Below are positions 48,201-60,200 of a DNA stretch of 64,000 bases, piece by piece. Origin of the DNA: Amphiura filiformis (Eukaryota > Echinodermata > Ophiuroidea > Amphilepidida > Amphiuridae); the NCBI RefSeq assembly GCF_039555335.1, contig NC_092637.1, positions 42,610,990 through 42,674,989 on the forward strand, in the 5' to 3' direction. The position numbers and the translations under genes were made by a program. Each line of letters begins with the position of its first letter. Position 1 is the stretch's first letter. The notes below the pieces were generated by a model, which ran no database searches, was not told the origin of the DNA, and worked only from the letters and a program-made list of their open reading frames with translations.

Positions 48201-51200
48201 GCTTAGAAAAGGTCACGTCATGAAATGAGATGTGCCCGCTTTGAGAAAAGGGACTATAAACGCTCTCAATGGACAAAACGTATATTGTTGTTGCTGCTTT
48301 TTGCTACATGAAGTTAAAGAAGAGACGACAAAAAAGCATTTATCACTTGCGGTGATAGTGCCATGGCATCACCTGGGATTCATGCATGCGCAGTGGTTAT
48401 CCTTGCGGCATTTTGTGGTACCTAGCTATGTTAGGGTTAGTTTATTTGAACAGTAGCGTGTGCAGGTTTTCAAAAGTCGGGGGCATGGGCCTCGATTCCC
48501 CTGACTGTTCTCAAATTTTTGGCTCGCTTCACTCGCTGTAAACCTCCTGATTGAGGGCATTTCCTCTGAGTTTTTGACAAAACCAGGGGCACGTTCCTCC
48601 CGACACCCCCTTTGCACACGCCACTGTATTTGAAGAACTTGATACTTAAAGCTGTTGGGCCAAATTTCATAAAAATCACCCTACCAAAGATACATGCAAA
48701 GATTGTATGTTTTTTTTTTCTCAATTATTCCTATCGTTTATTCTTTAAATGCTTTTCTTTTCATACAGGTGAACAAATTAGCAGCCATTTCTAAGGCAAG
48801 TCGAGAGAACAGCCTCTTGAAACAACACAAAATGGTATGGGATAAAGAACTCAGGAAACTTGAATCGGCAAGAAAAATTGCAGAGGACGAACACGAAGAC
48901 CTCATCCAGAGAGGTAAGTCACATCCAATTGGGCGAATCAAGAGAAGATATCTTACACTTCCCATAATGCAATTCTTCCCTGTATTGATTTGCTATTCAG
49001 TGCAACATGGGTTGATAGTGAAAAGAAATTGGTAGGCTTACAGGGAAGAAATGCATTGTGGGAAGTGTAAGATGTCTTCTCTGTGACAAATCCACCAGAA
49101 TTATATCGGTATCGAAATGTACTGAGATACGGATCTACAGTATTTTTAAATACAGTAGATCCATGCTATAAACATGTTAAAACATGCTGTACAGTGCACA
49201 GCAACAGCATCATTTTTTGCAATATTGGGAAAAAGCAGGAACGCCAAAGTGCATGTGTAACAGAAGCATGCCTTTAGGACGCAGTAAAGGCACACTGGAT
49301 AGTGTTGCTTTTACGCACTATGCAGAAAAAAAAAAGAAAAAAGAAAAAAAAAGCGCAGTGAGACTCAGTACACGGACGATCTTACCGCTTCCGATGTTGA
49401 TTAAGATACTTCTTGCATCGATCCCGAGATGCGGAAAAACCAATAGTCATTTTGTCCCACATAAATGAATAAATAACAAAAACCCCGATCCCCAGGTGGA
49501 CTCACCCATTTGGTGACGTCACACCAGATAATCATCTCTTATCCTCCTTGGTCTCCGACTGACACAGACGTGCCTATACGATTGTTCTTAGCACTGTGTA
49601 TCAATTTCTCGACCAAGGCGAGATATACGGTTGTAGTTTCACACCTTAGGTAAAACCAAACCGGTATTGTTCGGCTGAGGATAGTTTTGACGACATTTTC
49701 TGGCGAAAAAGTGACAAAAACAATCCAAAACTTAGCTACATATCGTGCCTCCGTTTGTTTACGGGACACACGAGCAATTCAAAATGGCCGCTCGTTGGCG
49801 CCATTCTTTTTGTTTCCCACGTAAAACAACCATTGCAGCCTGTAAGTTACAATAGATGTTTGTACATGCTCATGTATTTCATGTACGTTAGGTTATTGTT
49901 GCTATGTTAGGGTGATTACTCTATCGTTATGTCTTCATTACCGTCCGATAAGACGAGTTAATCAGATATTCATACGGTGGAGCTTGGTAGGGACCCGTCT
50001 GACATTTTAGCAATAAAGTTAGCCAGTCCTTACTTTACCACTAACGTTAGCGACCAGCCTCCGTGCTCAGGTTTGCTTACTGGGCTTGAGTCGCGTGTTG
50101 GGGGGGGTAGTGCCCCTCCTTTCTCCTCGCTTTGCCTCGGCCCTGTCGGGCTTGCCCTTCCCTGGTGACGGAGTGGGACCCACACCCGCTCTGTTTCACC
50201 CACAGGGAGTGCTCACGATCTTCTAAATGTCTTTTTTTTGCTTAGGACTCTCCGAGTTCCAGCTTGACGATTGGGATAGGCTCCGCCATCGCCATAAGAC
50301 GTAAGAAGAAATCTACCAAGGGCACTGGTAAGGTCGACACGGTGGATTCTGCTGTGACAGCCCCTATGGGTCATGGCAGGTCTGCTTAAGGGGCTCCGGT
50401 CCCCGGACAAGCAGGCGGTTCCTTTGGGGACTGCTAAGCGCGTCCAAAGGCTCAGCAGCCAGCGAAGCACTGACTATACGTCGGAGCAAAGTAGCAGGCA
50501 GCAGAGCGGTAACCACCAGCGAAAACCCTAGCGGGTTTGTAGCAGGAGGATACCAGTCCTTTAGCAAAAATCCTCACGGCTACGGCTTGACTTCAGTGGT
50601 AGCCGCTATGCACCCGCCCATAGCTGCCGTGAGTGGTCCGCCACACACGGCAGGTTCCCTCTAGCCAAGGGACAGCCGGTATAGCGGGGTACCCATACAC
50701 ACGGCTTGATCCTCTTACGGGGAACGCAGTGAGGCATGGGTACAGCGGTACACAGCCGGGAACCCTCACGGGTACCCACGCTGTGCCGCGCCGGTACCAC
50801 GCCAGCACACAGCTTGATCCCCCAATAGGGAACGCAGTGTGGCGAGGGTACAGCGGTCCACAGCTGGGAACCCTCACGGGTACCCACGCTGGTACCGCAC
50901 CGGCACCGCAGCACGCGCCCTAGTCGCCACAGTCTGTGTGGCAACAGGGGGGGGGGGGCGGTGCTGGTACTGCAGTACCATGGGGTTACCCTGGTGGCGG
51001 ATCCTTTCAGGGTCAGCTGCCGACTGGGTATGCCCCGTGGTACCCGCCGCAGGGTGTATTCTTCCACGGTCTAGCACCGTGGCAAGTGTCGCCTAGCGAT
51101 GGCCACGCAGTACCATCAGCTGTTGACCAGGCCAGCCGGCGTGGGGCTAACCCCAGATCAGGGTGTCCACTCAGCGCCGGGGGGTGGGGGCCTGCCACTC

Positions 51201-54200
51201 CAATCGCTCAACGCGATGGAAAAGGCAGGGTGGAGGACCGTGCAAAGAAGCTACCAACGGGAGCACTCTGAAGAAGTCGGAGACTGCCCTTACCATGGGT
51301 AGGAGCTCCGACTTCAGCAGGCCGTGCACCATCAACAGTACCCGAACCCACTACTTCTGCAGCGCCCATTTCTGGGAGGCGCAAGGGTAGCACAGGAACA
51401 GCTGGCAAGCCCCGAAGAAGAGCAAGCGCTCTTCCAAGGGAAGCTAGGCGGAGCATTCCTGGGGGCTCGGCGGTCGACGGTCCATGCCGACAGGCACTGG
51501 ATTTTTCCACAGGGGGATCTCCCAGTGGACGACCGCTTATGGCTTTCGCCCAGAGGTGGGAAACCATCTCTTTGGGTGCCTGGGTATGGTCAGTGGTGAG
51601 TGGGGGTTACAGGCTGGCAACCCAGTCTCCCCACATTCGCCTGCACATTTCAGAGGTCCACAGTAGTGCCGCCAGACGGCCCCCAGCGCCGGGCACTACT
51701 GACAGGGATCACACAGCTTCTCCCGAAGCGGGCGATTGTACCGGTCTACCCCCCGTTCTGCGGGTGATCTTGGAGCCATTGGCTCCAAGGAAGATCGGCG
51801 ACAGGAGTCCCATCCGAACCGCAGGCTGTTGAACAAGTTCTTCAGGCCCAAGAGGTTCAGGGTGGGGACTCTCGCCGGTGCTAGCCTGCCCCATCAGGGG
51901 TATGGGAACAGCATCGCTATATCTCTCGGACGCCTATCTGCATAGATGCCAATCGCCTCTCAAGATCGGAGGTATCTGCGCTTCTAGGTACAGGATCAAA
52001 ATTACCAGTTTTGATACCGCCATCCGCCTGTCCTTCTCTCCCAGGGTGTTTACACTCTTGGTCAGAGCGGTGGCAGCGTACCTGAAGCACAGGGGTGTCA
52101 ACATCAGTTGCTACCTGGACGTTTGGCTCATATACGGACGCACTCCACTGGAGACTACGGGTCTGGTGGGGTTGATAGTCCGTAGGGTGCGGGACCCTGG
52201 ATTTTTTGATCAGCTCAAAAAAAGTCCAGCATGGTCCCGACGCAGACACCACTATTTGTAGGGGCCCAGATCACCCTCATGGAGGGGATCGCGGTGCCCT
52301 CACCCGAGCGGATGACAAACATGGGGCGGTATGCCCGACTCTTGGCCTAGTCTCGGGCAATACCCGCTGTGGCATGGATGAAGGTGGCAGGCCTAATGGC
52401 CAGTATGGTAGACCTCGTACCGTACCGCCGTTTCTACGTTAGGCTTACCCAACGGCACCTTCTAGCCTGCTTGCAGGCCCAGTCATCACCCAATATCCCT
52501 CACGGTTCCGTTGTCGGAGATCGCGCGAGAGGAACTCTGGTGGTGGATCCATCAGCCTAATTTGACCCAGGGTGTCAGGTTTTCCTGCACCCCCGGTATG
52601 TCACGTAGTGACGACCATAGCGCCAAAACGGGGCTGGGGGTCCACATCCACGGAGACTCCGCCTCGGGCCTATGGGGCCATAGAGACAGAGTTTCACATC
52701 AACCTCCCTCGCTTACGAGGAGATGATCGTGGAATCACATACCGTTGTCCTGACGGACAACACAACCGTGGTAGCCTACCTCAACAGACAAGGGGACTCC
52801 GGGCCACCACGATTGTGCCTGCATGCACGACACCTGATAGGGTGGTGCAAGTTCAGGCAGATTAAGATGAGAGCGATACACATCGCGGACGTCACCAGCA
52901 TCCTCGCGCACAATCTGTCACGAGGAAGGGTGTCGGGACCAACAGAATGGGCCCTTGCTCCGCAGGTCGCTCTGACGATCTTCAAGGGGATGTACCACCC
53001 CTCGATAGATCTGTTCGCATCTCATCGCAATCATCCACTGCCGGTGTACTGCTCAAGGGTCGCGGACCCCCAAGCATTCACCGTGGACGCTCTGTCCATA
53101 GACTGGGGAGGATGACAGCTTATGCATTCCTCCGATCTCACTACTCATGAGGGTGGTGGCCAAGATCGGGTGGGAAGACTGCATTGTCATTCTGCTAACG
53201 GCAAGGCCGCTGGCACTCCCCGAGGTACCAGATCTACTCCGGATGCCCGGAGGGGAGGTACCCAGTCTATCACTAGAGCACCTGCAGTTAGCTGCATGGC
53301 CCTTACCAGGAACGTGCAGCGGAGGGATACTTTTCATCAGAAGCTGTTTTTCTCATCGCCGGGCTAGACGGAAGACTACCCTCCGTACGTATAGCCATCG
53401 TCTGGCTCCATACTACGCTTGGTGCGATGAGATAAATAGCTCTCCCGCTAGAGCCTCTGTGCTACTAGTTCCGGAGTTTCTGACAGAAAAGTTTCAAGCA
53501 AGACTTCAGCGGGCCACTGGGGCCAGCTATAAGTCAGCTATCCTCTCCATTCTCCGAGGTTTCGAGACGGGTCGACTATCAAAGCCGATGGTTACCTCAG
53601 TCTACGCCTCGACGGTATGTTCAACGAGTGTCCGCCGAAAAGGAAAGTGATCCTCCTAAGGGATCCCAACACAGTCTTAGATTACTTTAAGGGGCACCCT
53701 TTTGAGCCCCCGTCAAAAGCGACTCTTATATACGTAACTCTCAAGATGGCTTTCGGGTTTGGCGTTGGCTTCGGGACGGCGGTGCTGAGTTGCACACGGT
53801 CTCGGTTGGCTTCCGTGTTCACAAACACTGGAGCGACACTGTTTCGGGCGCTCTGTTCTCGTGACTACTGAACGGGCGCGGTGCATACCGACATTCGCCC
53901 CTCTCCATCCCCGGTTGGGCAAGGTTCGCCTGAAGACGAAGATGGGCTGGGTGTCCGATAGGGCGCTACAGCACTATTCTTCCGAACACAAGCCTTGCGA
54001 GGGACTCACGACCACATTTTCATCACCCTTACTGAGCCTTTCGGTCCAGCCGCTGTCGCAATGGCTGGTCCAGGTGTTGGTGGAGTCCGGGCGATCGCGA
54101 AGGTTTCGCGTCCCACAGCCCACTCGACACAAGCAATCTCATCATCTTGGGCATACCGTTCGGTTGTCCCTTGAGGAGATCTAGCAGGCGGTGTCCCGGA

Positions 54201-57200
54201 AGCCACCTTTGCCCTTCTCTACGATATACTTCCGCTTACGTTAGTAATCAGAGACGGGCGGGAGGTTTACCAGGACATTGTTCGGGCGATCATAATACGG
54301 TGGTGTACGGGTACCAGGTTTTCAGACTATACAGAATACTCAGCATGGTAAGAACCAGTGTTTCTATTCTTAACCACCGAACGTAATAAGTAAGGAGGTT
54401 TATGTCTGTGATCGCATGGTCTTTTTTGTTTTTCCCGACCGTTGGGGGAAAATATTTCTGACCTCGCGAAAACCATCGTTACCCGCTCCCGATCCCTGAT
54501 CAGATGCTGACCAATCTTGTACCTCCATCCGTCGGTTACTTGCTAGATCGATCTTTCAGATGTTGATGCAAGAAGTATCTTAATCAACATCGGAAACGGT
54601 AAGATCGTCCGGTGTACTGATTATAGTCCTAAACAGAAATGTTTTGTAGACTCATAACCGGAGCGATCTTACCTTTCCGATGTTGATTATTCCCGGACCC
54701 CGGCCACCCCCTACAAGTTTGGTCCGAGTAGGGGATCCCAAGTCGGATAAGGGATGATTATCTGGTGTGACGTCACCAAATGGGTGAGTCCACCTGGGGA
54801 TCGGGTTTTTTGTTATTTATTCATTTATGTGGGACAAAATGACTATTGGTTTTTCCACATCTCGGGATCGATGCAAGAAGTATCTTAATCAACATCGGAA
54901 AGGTAAGATCGCTCCGGTTATGAGTCTACAAAACATTTCTGTTTTGGACTATTTATAGTGCGCTACGCACAGGCACAACATCTAGACTTTGATCCACAAA
55001 CATCAGCACACTATACAGGTGGTTGCTGACTACTACAGCCCCACATCATTTCATAAACCATTTAACAACAATTCAGGGACACTGCTGCTTCAAGAGCGCA
55101 CACCCTACACTTTCCACAAATAACCATCGCAACCAGGATCCGCTCCCCGAGTTTCGTACGGGTTGCAATGAGACAGTAAGCAGTAAGTTCCTTGTCCAGG
55201 GGAATTTCAAGCTAACTCAATTCTTCCACGAGAGCATACTAGGCACCACCAGGATTCGAACCCGCAACCTCTCAGTAAGTGCCAAGTGAAGTGCCAAATC
55301 CCTATCACAGGTACACATATTGATGTGGATTAGCAGTGTGGAGTCACCCACCGTCACACTACATGTGAAACCCTATATTGGGGAGGAGTCAAGAAATTGT
55401 GGCCATTTATAGGGCATGTTATCAAATTTTCGGTTGGTTTGGCATGACGTCACCACTCACTCGTGATATATTGCTTCATTGCATTGGTTATGTCGGGATC
55501 TGTCCTGTTGGTTGGTCACATAGATATAGGTGATCAAATGATATGACAGCTTCATAATAATTGTGTACATCCATATCAAAAGGATGCACTTACAGTGTCT
55601 GTTTTTGCATAAAGCTAGGAATAAATACAAGACTAGTTCATCTCAAGTGGTGGTCACTTCAAATTATCCCCAAGTTACATGGTTTAGGAATGTTCTCTGT
55701 ATGCCTAAACCATGTGACTTGGAGATGATTTGAAATTACTTTCATTTGAGATGAGTTGGATGTTACTCCTAGCTATTATGTAAAAAAGAGACACGTGTAG
55801 CAGCCGACAAACCTCCTTTTGATATGGATGTACATGTAATTCTTAATCTCTTTTGACAGGTACCTCAGAAGAGTCTTCCATCTCCATGTTCATGCTAGAC
55901 ATGGAAGACTACACCCTGCAACTTGCAGCGCAACTCCAAGAATTCCAACAAGCAACCGCTGATCCCATCTGGACCCTGAAGGAAGACCTCCAAGCATGGC
56001 TCGCCGAAAACGGACACTTGGTCGGTACAGACCAGATGGGAGAAGTTCTTGACCAGCACGCGGAAATCTGCTGCACGATTGATTCGGTGAAACAGCAGCA
56101 GGATCGGATCATGTCTGTGTTGAATAAAGAACAGAGGGAATTAGAAATGGATTTGAACTCATCCACGTTGAACAAGATTTTTACAGGAGCGGAAAAGTTT
56201 GTAGTGGAGGGGATACCGGAGGAAGCAAAGGAGTTGTCGTGTCCGCACAATGCGTTAAAGGAGTCTGTTTTGAAGGAGTTTATTGTGTTGGATAGGAGGT
56301 ATAAAGGAATGCTGAAAGAGCTGGATAAGAGGCATGAATTTGTCAGAAGGTAAGATACGAGGATATATGGATGGTGTTCTGTGGCTCAAACATGGCCTTA
56401 ATCTTCCATGCAGGTTGTGTGAGTTTCGAATAGGGTTACCTGAATGAGTGACTCCATTTGAAATTCACACTCCCTGTGTGGGAGATTAAGGCCATGTCTT
56501 CCATAGGGGGTGTAGGGATTTGAACTTGAATAGCCCAGTAACTATGGGAGCTGGAGCAACATCTGTACTTTTAAATCACTATAGTCTGTCCTGTATTAAT
56601 TGAAACATGACCTACACTAAGATGCACAGATCTTACACAAATGGGGGTCATGTTGCCGGCTTACGTGAGAACCACAGAGAAGAAAGAAACAGAGCGTGTG
56701 CAACCAGTCAAAGTCCCTGTGTATTGTATGGTGTAAGTTCTCGCATATCCATGAGGGCAGATTGTTCGATCGTGTTGTGTCTAACAAACACGCCAGCACT
56801 GCGTGCTTTCGTGTTGCATGCTTTCGGGATTACGCGATAGACAGTGAATATACGCGGTAATTGCGTAGCAGTCTCGCCTGTCGCATTTCATGGAACAATC
56901 GGCCCTCATTATCGGGTGATGCTGAGACTTTGACTGGTTACACGCGCTCTGTTTCTTTCACCTCTGTGGTTAGAACATACTTCAAATGTTACAGATCATT
57001 TACAGAAAGAAGGAAGGGAAATGATCTGTGGAAGGAGGGAGTATGGAGTTATTAATAAAGGTTAGTGGATGGGGTCATGTCCCACCTTATACTGAATAGA
57101 CTATAAAACACTTCATTTACACATTTTTTCTTTGCAGATCTGATACCGGTGAATGGGATCCCAATGATCACTTTACTTTCCAAGCCCTTGTAGAACAACA

Positions 57201-60200
57201 TTCACATGACTTGCCGAATAGGAGAACACTGTACATGGATAGGTTGAGGAGGCAGCTACCGCATAAAAATAGAACAGAATTGGTGAGTTGACTCGCTTAT
57301 TATGCTACCCTGGAATGAGCGTTAACCCTATGAGAACTACCTGCCTATTGGTCAAAAAGAAGTTCTCATTATCAATTGGACCAATCAGCCACATTGTTAG
57401 AATAATTTCACCATGCAAAAAAATTGGAGTGAATTATTTGCAAAGCTCCATTCTGATTGGTGATTAAAGTGAAGATATCACATAATTGACCAATCAGAGG
57501 TAATGTTAGATCGGCAGGTAGTGATGTAGTTTTGAGACGTCGTGGCTGCTGCATTGGTGTTCTTTGTTTCACACGCACCTGTTCAAGCCAATAGTATGTC
57601 TGTATGTACTTACAGTGGGGGCACAATGGGCCATTCACGAAGGATATACGTCCGACTTGTACAGGTCTGAGGTGCCCGGCAAACAAAGAACGTCAGCTCA
57701 GCAACCAGGATGTCTCGAAACTGCCAGGATGTCTCGAAACTACCAACTTGGGACTTAACGCTCATTTTGTGGGAGCAGGTCACATACAAATAGAGAGAAG
57801 GTAAAAACTGGTTATTTTCTGTATGACATTTTCTGGAATCCATAAAGTATGACATAAAGCTTTAAAAGTGGAATTTTTTGCAGAAAATCAGACCTGAAGC
57901 TTTTCAGCTTCGTAGCGGATTTCAGCTTTTTTTGTTTCACAAATTTACATTTAAGTGACGTCAACTTAATGTCACTATAGACGAATCCAATTTCACACAT
58001 TCCTACACCTCAATGGCAGCCATAGCTGGGTCCCGGTCGGGTATATCACACCTAAAATATGAAATGATGCGTCCTTGGCGGGGATTTTAAACTGCAATTC
58101 ATCACCCGTGTCACCCGTTACACATAGACAATAGAATGATACAACATTACAATACAACATTGTCAACAATGACAATACAACATTTCATCGATTTTTAAGT
58201 GGCTTTAATCCACCCAATTGGGCAGTTACAACACCAGTTTGGTGCGCTGGGGACCCAGTCATGGCCGACTAAATTCTAACCATCACTTGGCTCGTTGCAT
58301 TCATCTATAGACCACTTGACATCACTGTTTATCAACAAAGGCGAGGGACTCGTCTATCGATATGCTCGAACGAGCCACTACACTGATCAATGGCTTTCTT
58401 GTACTGTATGCACGGTTGTTTGATGTATATAGAATTGGCTTCATTATTAACTAAATGCAAACTATAGATGGCGCTATTTATCCTAAATCATATTTCTTAA
58501 TTTGCAAGGAGTAGGTGATCAATATTGCCTTTAAAACAGATGGAATAGGTGAAACAAGCAGCAAAGAAATTCTATAAACATAATTCATCAAAAAATAAAA
58601 GAAATTAGTTGTATTAAAAGTTTGAAAGAGTAATTGTCAGTAACTAAATAGCGCCACCAATTTTGTCATAAATAGATACATTTTATATCCGAAAAGCTTT
58701 AAAAAATGCTGTAAAAGTGAATAATTTAGTAAAAGAGGAGAAATTTTAAAGTTGAAAATGACTCAAAAGCATCTGTACACATTAGCATGATATCGCTTTT
58801 AGCTGTTTAAGCCTAAAATTGGGTTGTACGTGATGTTTTGCTTGAAAAACTAATAAATGATCACATCAAACAGCCGTGTATGAAATGTGACGGGCAATTT
58901 AAAATGCATGTGCCCTTAGCAGACTATGATGCGTACGCACACTGCAGGGCAAAGAACAATGTAAATTGTAATAATGCGCACGCATACTGCCGGGTAATGA
59001 CGTCACATGCCAAGTGGTCTATAGCACTACATAGGATATTTATCATATTTTGTCTATAAAGAAATAGGCCTACTACTATGATAGCTTTACTCAGTATGAT
59101 GCATGGTATTTTGTACGTGTCCCCATGTTGTTTTGGGTCATCCACTCCAGTAAAAAAACCAATAAAATACATAATAAAATAGACATTACAAAACTTTGCT
59201 AAACCGTTGAAGTTTTCAGTATATGATAGCCTAATGTTTGTATTGGGTAATACTTATAATACAGTATTTCAACAATTTTCAAAAATGCCTCCTTTGGCCT
59301 CCATAGAGCAGATGGTACTAGCAGTCGCACTGTTGTTTTATGTATATGGTCATTTTCACGGTAAAGGGTGTAACTTTTGATTTTTAGGGTCAAAATTTCA
59401 AACCACTTAAATATGTTTCTGTTTACTACAATCATGCATAGAAGCAACTTAAATTCAAGTAAAATAATGTTTCAAGGCTTAAACCTTTTGATTTCTAATA
59501 AAAAATTTGACATTTGCATAACATTTTGGTTAAAATCTAAGAAAAAATGTATTTTACATAACCTCAGAAAATTTTGACATGAAAGCTGGAATACATGTGA
59601 AATTCCATTCCAAAGTAAGTCAACAGATATAAGTTAAATTTTATACCATGTTTTGCTATGTTTGTAATTGCAGTTTTGAAAATTTTTAACATCAAGTGTC
59701 ATTTACAATGGAAATTTCCAAACCTTAAACATATTTTTTAAGTTTTAATTGGGTTCCTAAAATAATTTGAATGTCTAACTTCATGTACAAATACTACTTG
59801 ATGAAAGGAACCTCCCAGCCAAGTTTCACAGAAATTGGAGTTATTTTTTAGAATTGGCAATTCAAGCGATTTGTGTTTCGGAGGCTTCAGTTAACAACAC
59901 AGGTGATCATAAAAGTAAAATATTTAGCTAACTACTACAAGTTGACATAAAAAAATAGGTAAAAAATATCACAATTACCAATTTTCATGCTTTGCTTCTA
60001 AGTATTGAAATTTCAAAAATTCAATTATCACAGCAAGTCATTTTTTTTGTTTCGGAGGCTTCATGTTAACAATTGTTAAACATTGCAGAAGTAGTTTTTT
60101 TGAAAACAACAGTGTTGGGATCATCTAAGCTGTTATTTTCTTGTGTGTATTGAATCAATGATTCTATGCGGCAGATATTGTAGATTTATCACACATTAAT

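Larger units (their letters stand above)
49365..54952 (+). mobile_element. Decayed DIRS-type tyrosine-recombinase retrotransposon (intron 3)
   Basis: The boundaries come from the internal complementary region: its left half is the inverse of the left end (from TCAGTAC at 49365), and its right half the inverse of the right end (to GGACTAT, 54952). Inverted termini of about 172 bp flank a GC-rich body. The order is gag-like region, reverse transcriptase, RNase H, tyrosine recombinase, ICR, as in DIRS elements. Unlike LTR elements it has no direct repeats or integrase. All frames carry stops and shifts. It lies in the same direction as CCDC148. Confidence 0.92.

Noticed and set aside
49365-54952. 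Gypsy/LTR retrotransposon or endogenous retrovirus
   Set aside because: No long direct repeats, protease or DDE integrase; inverted ends, an internal complementary region and a tyrosine recombinase are present instead.
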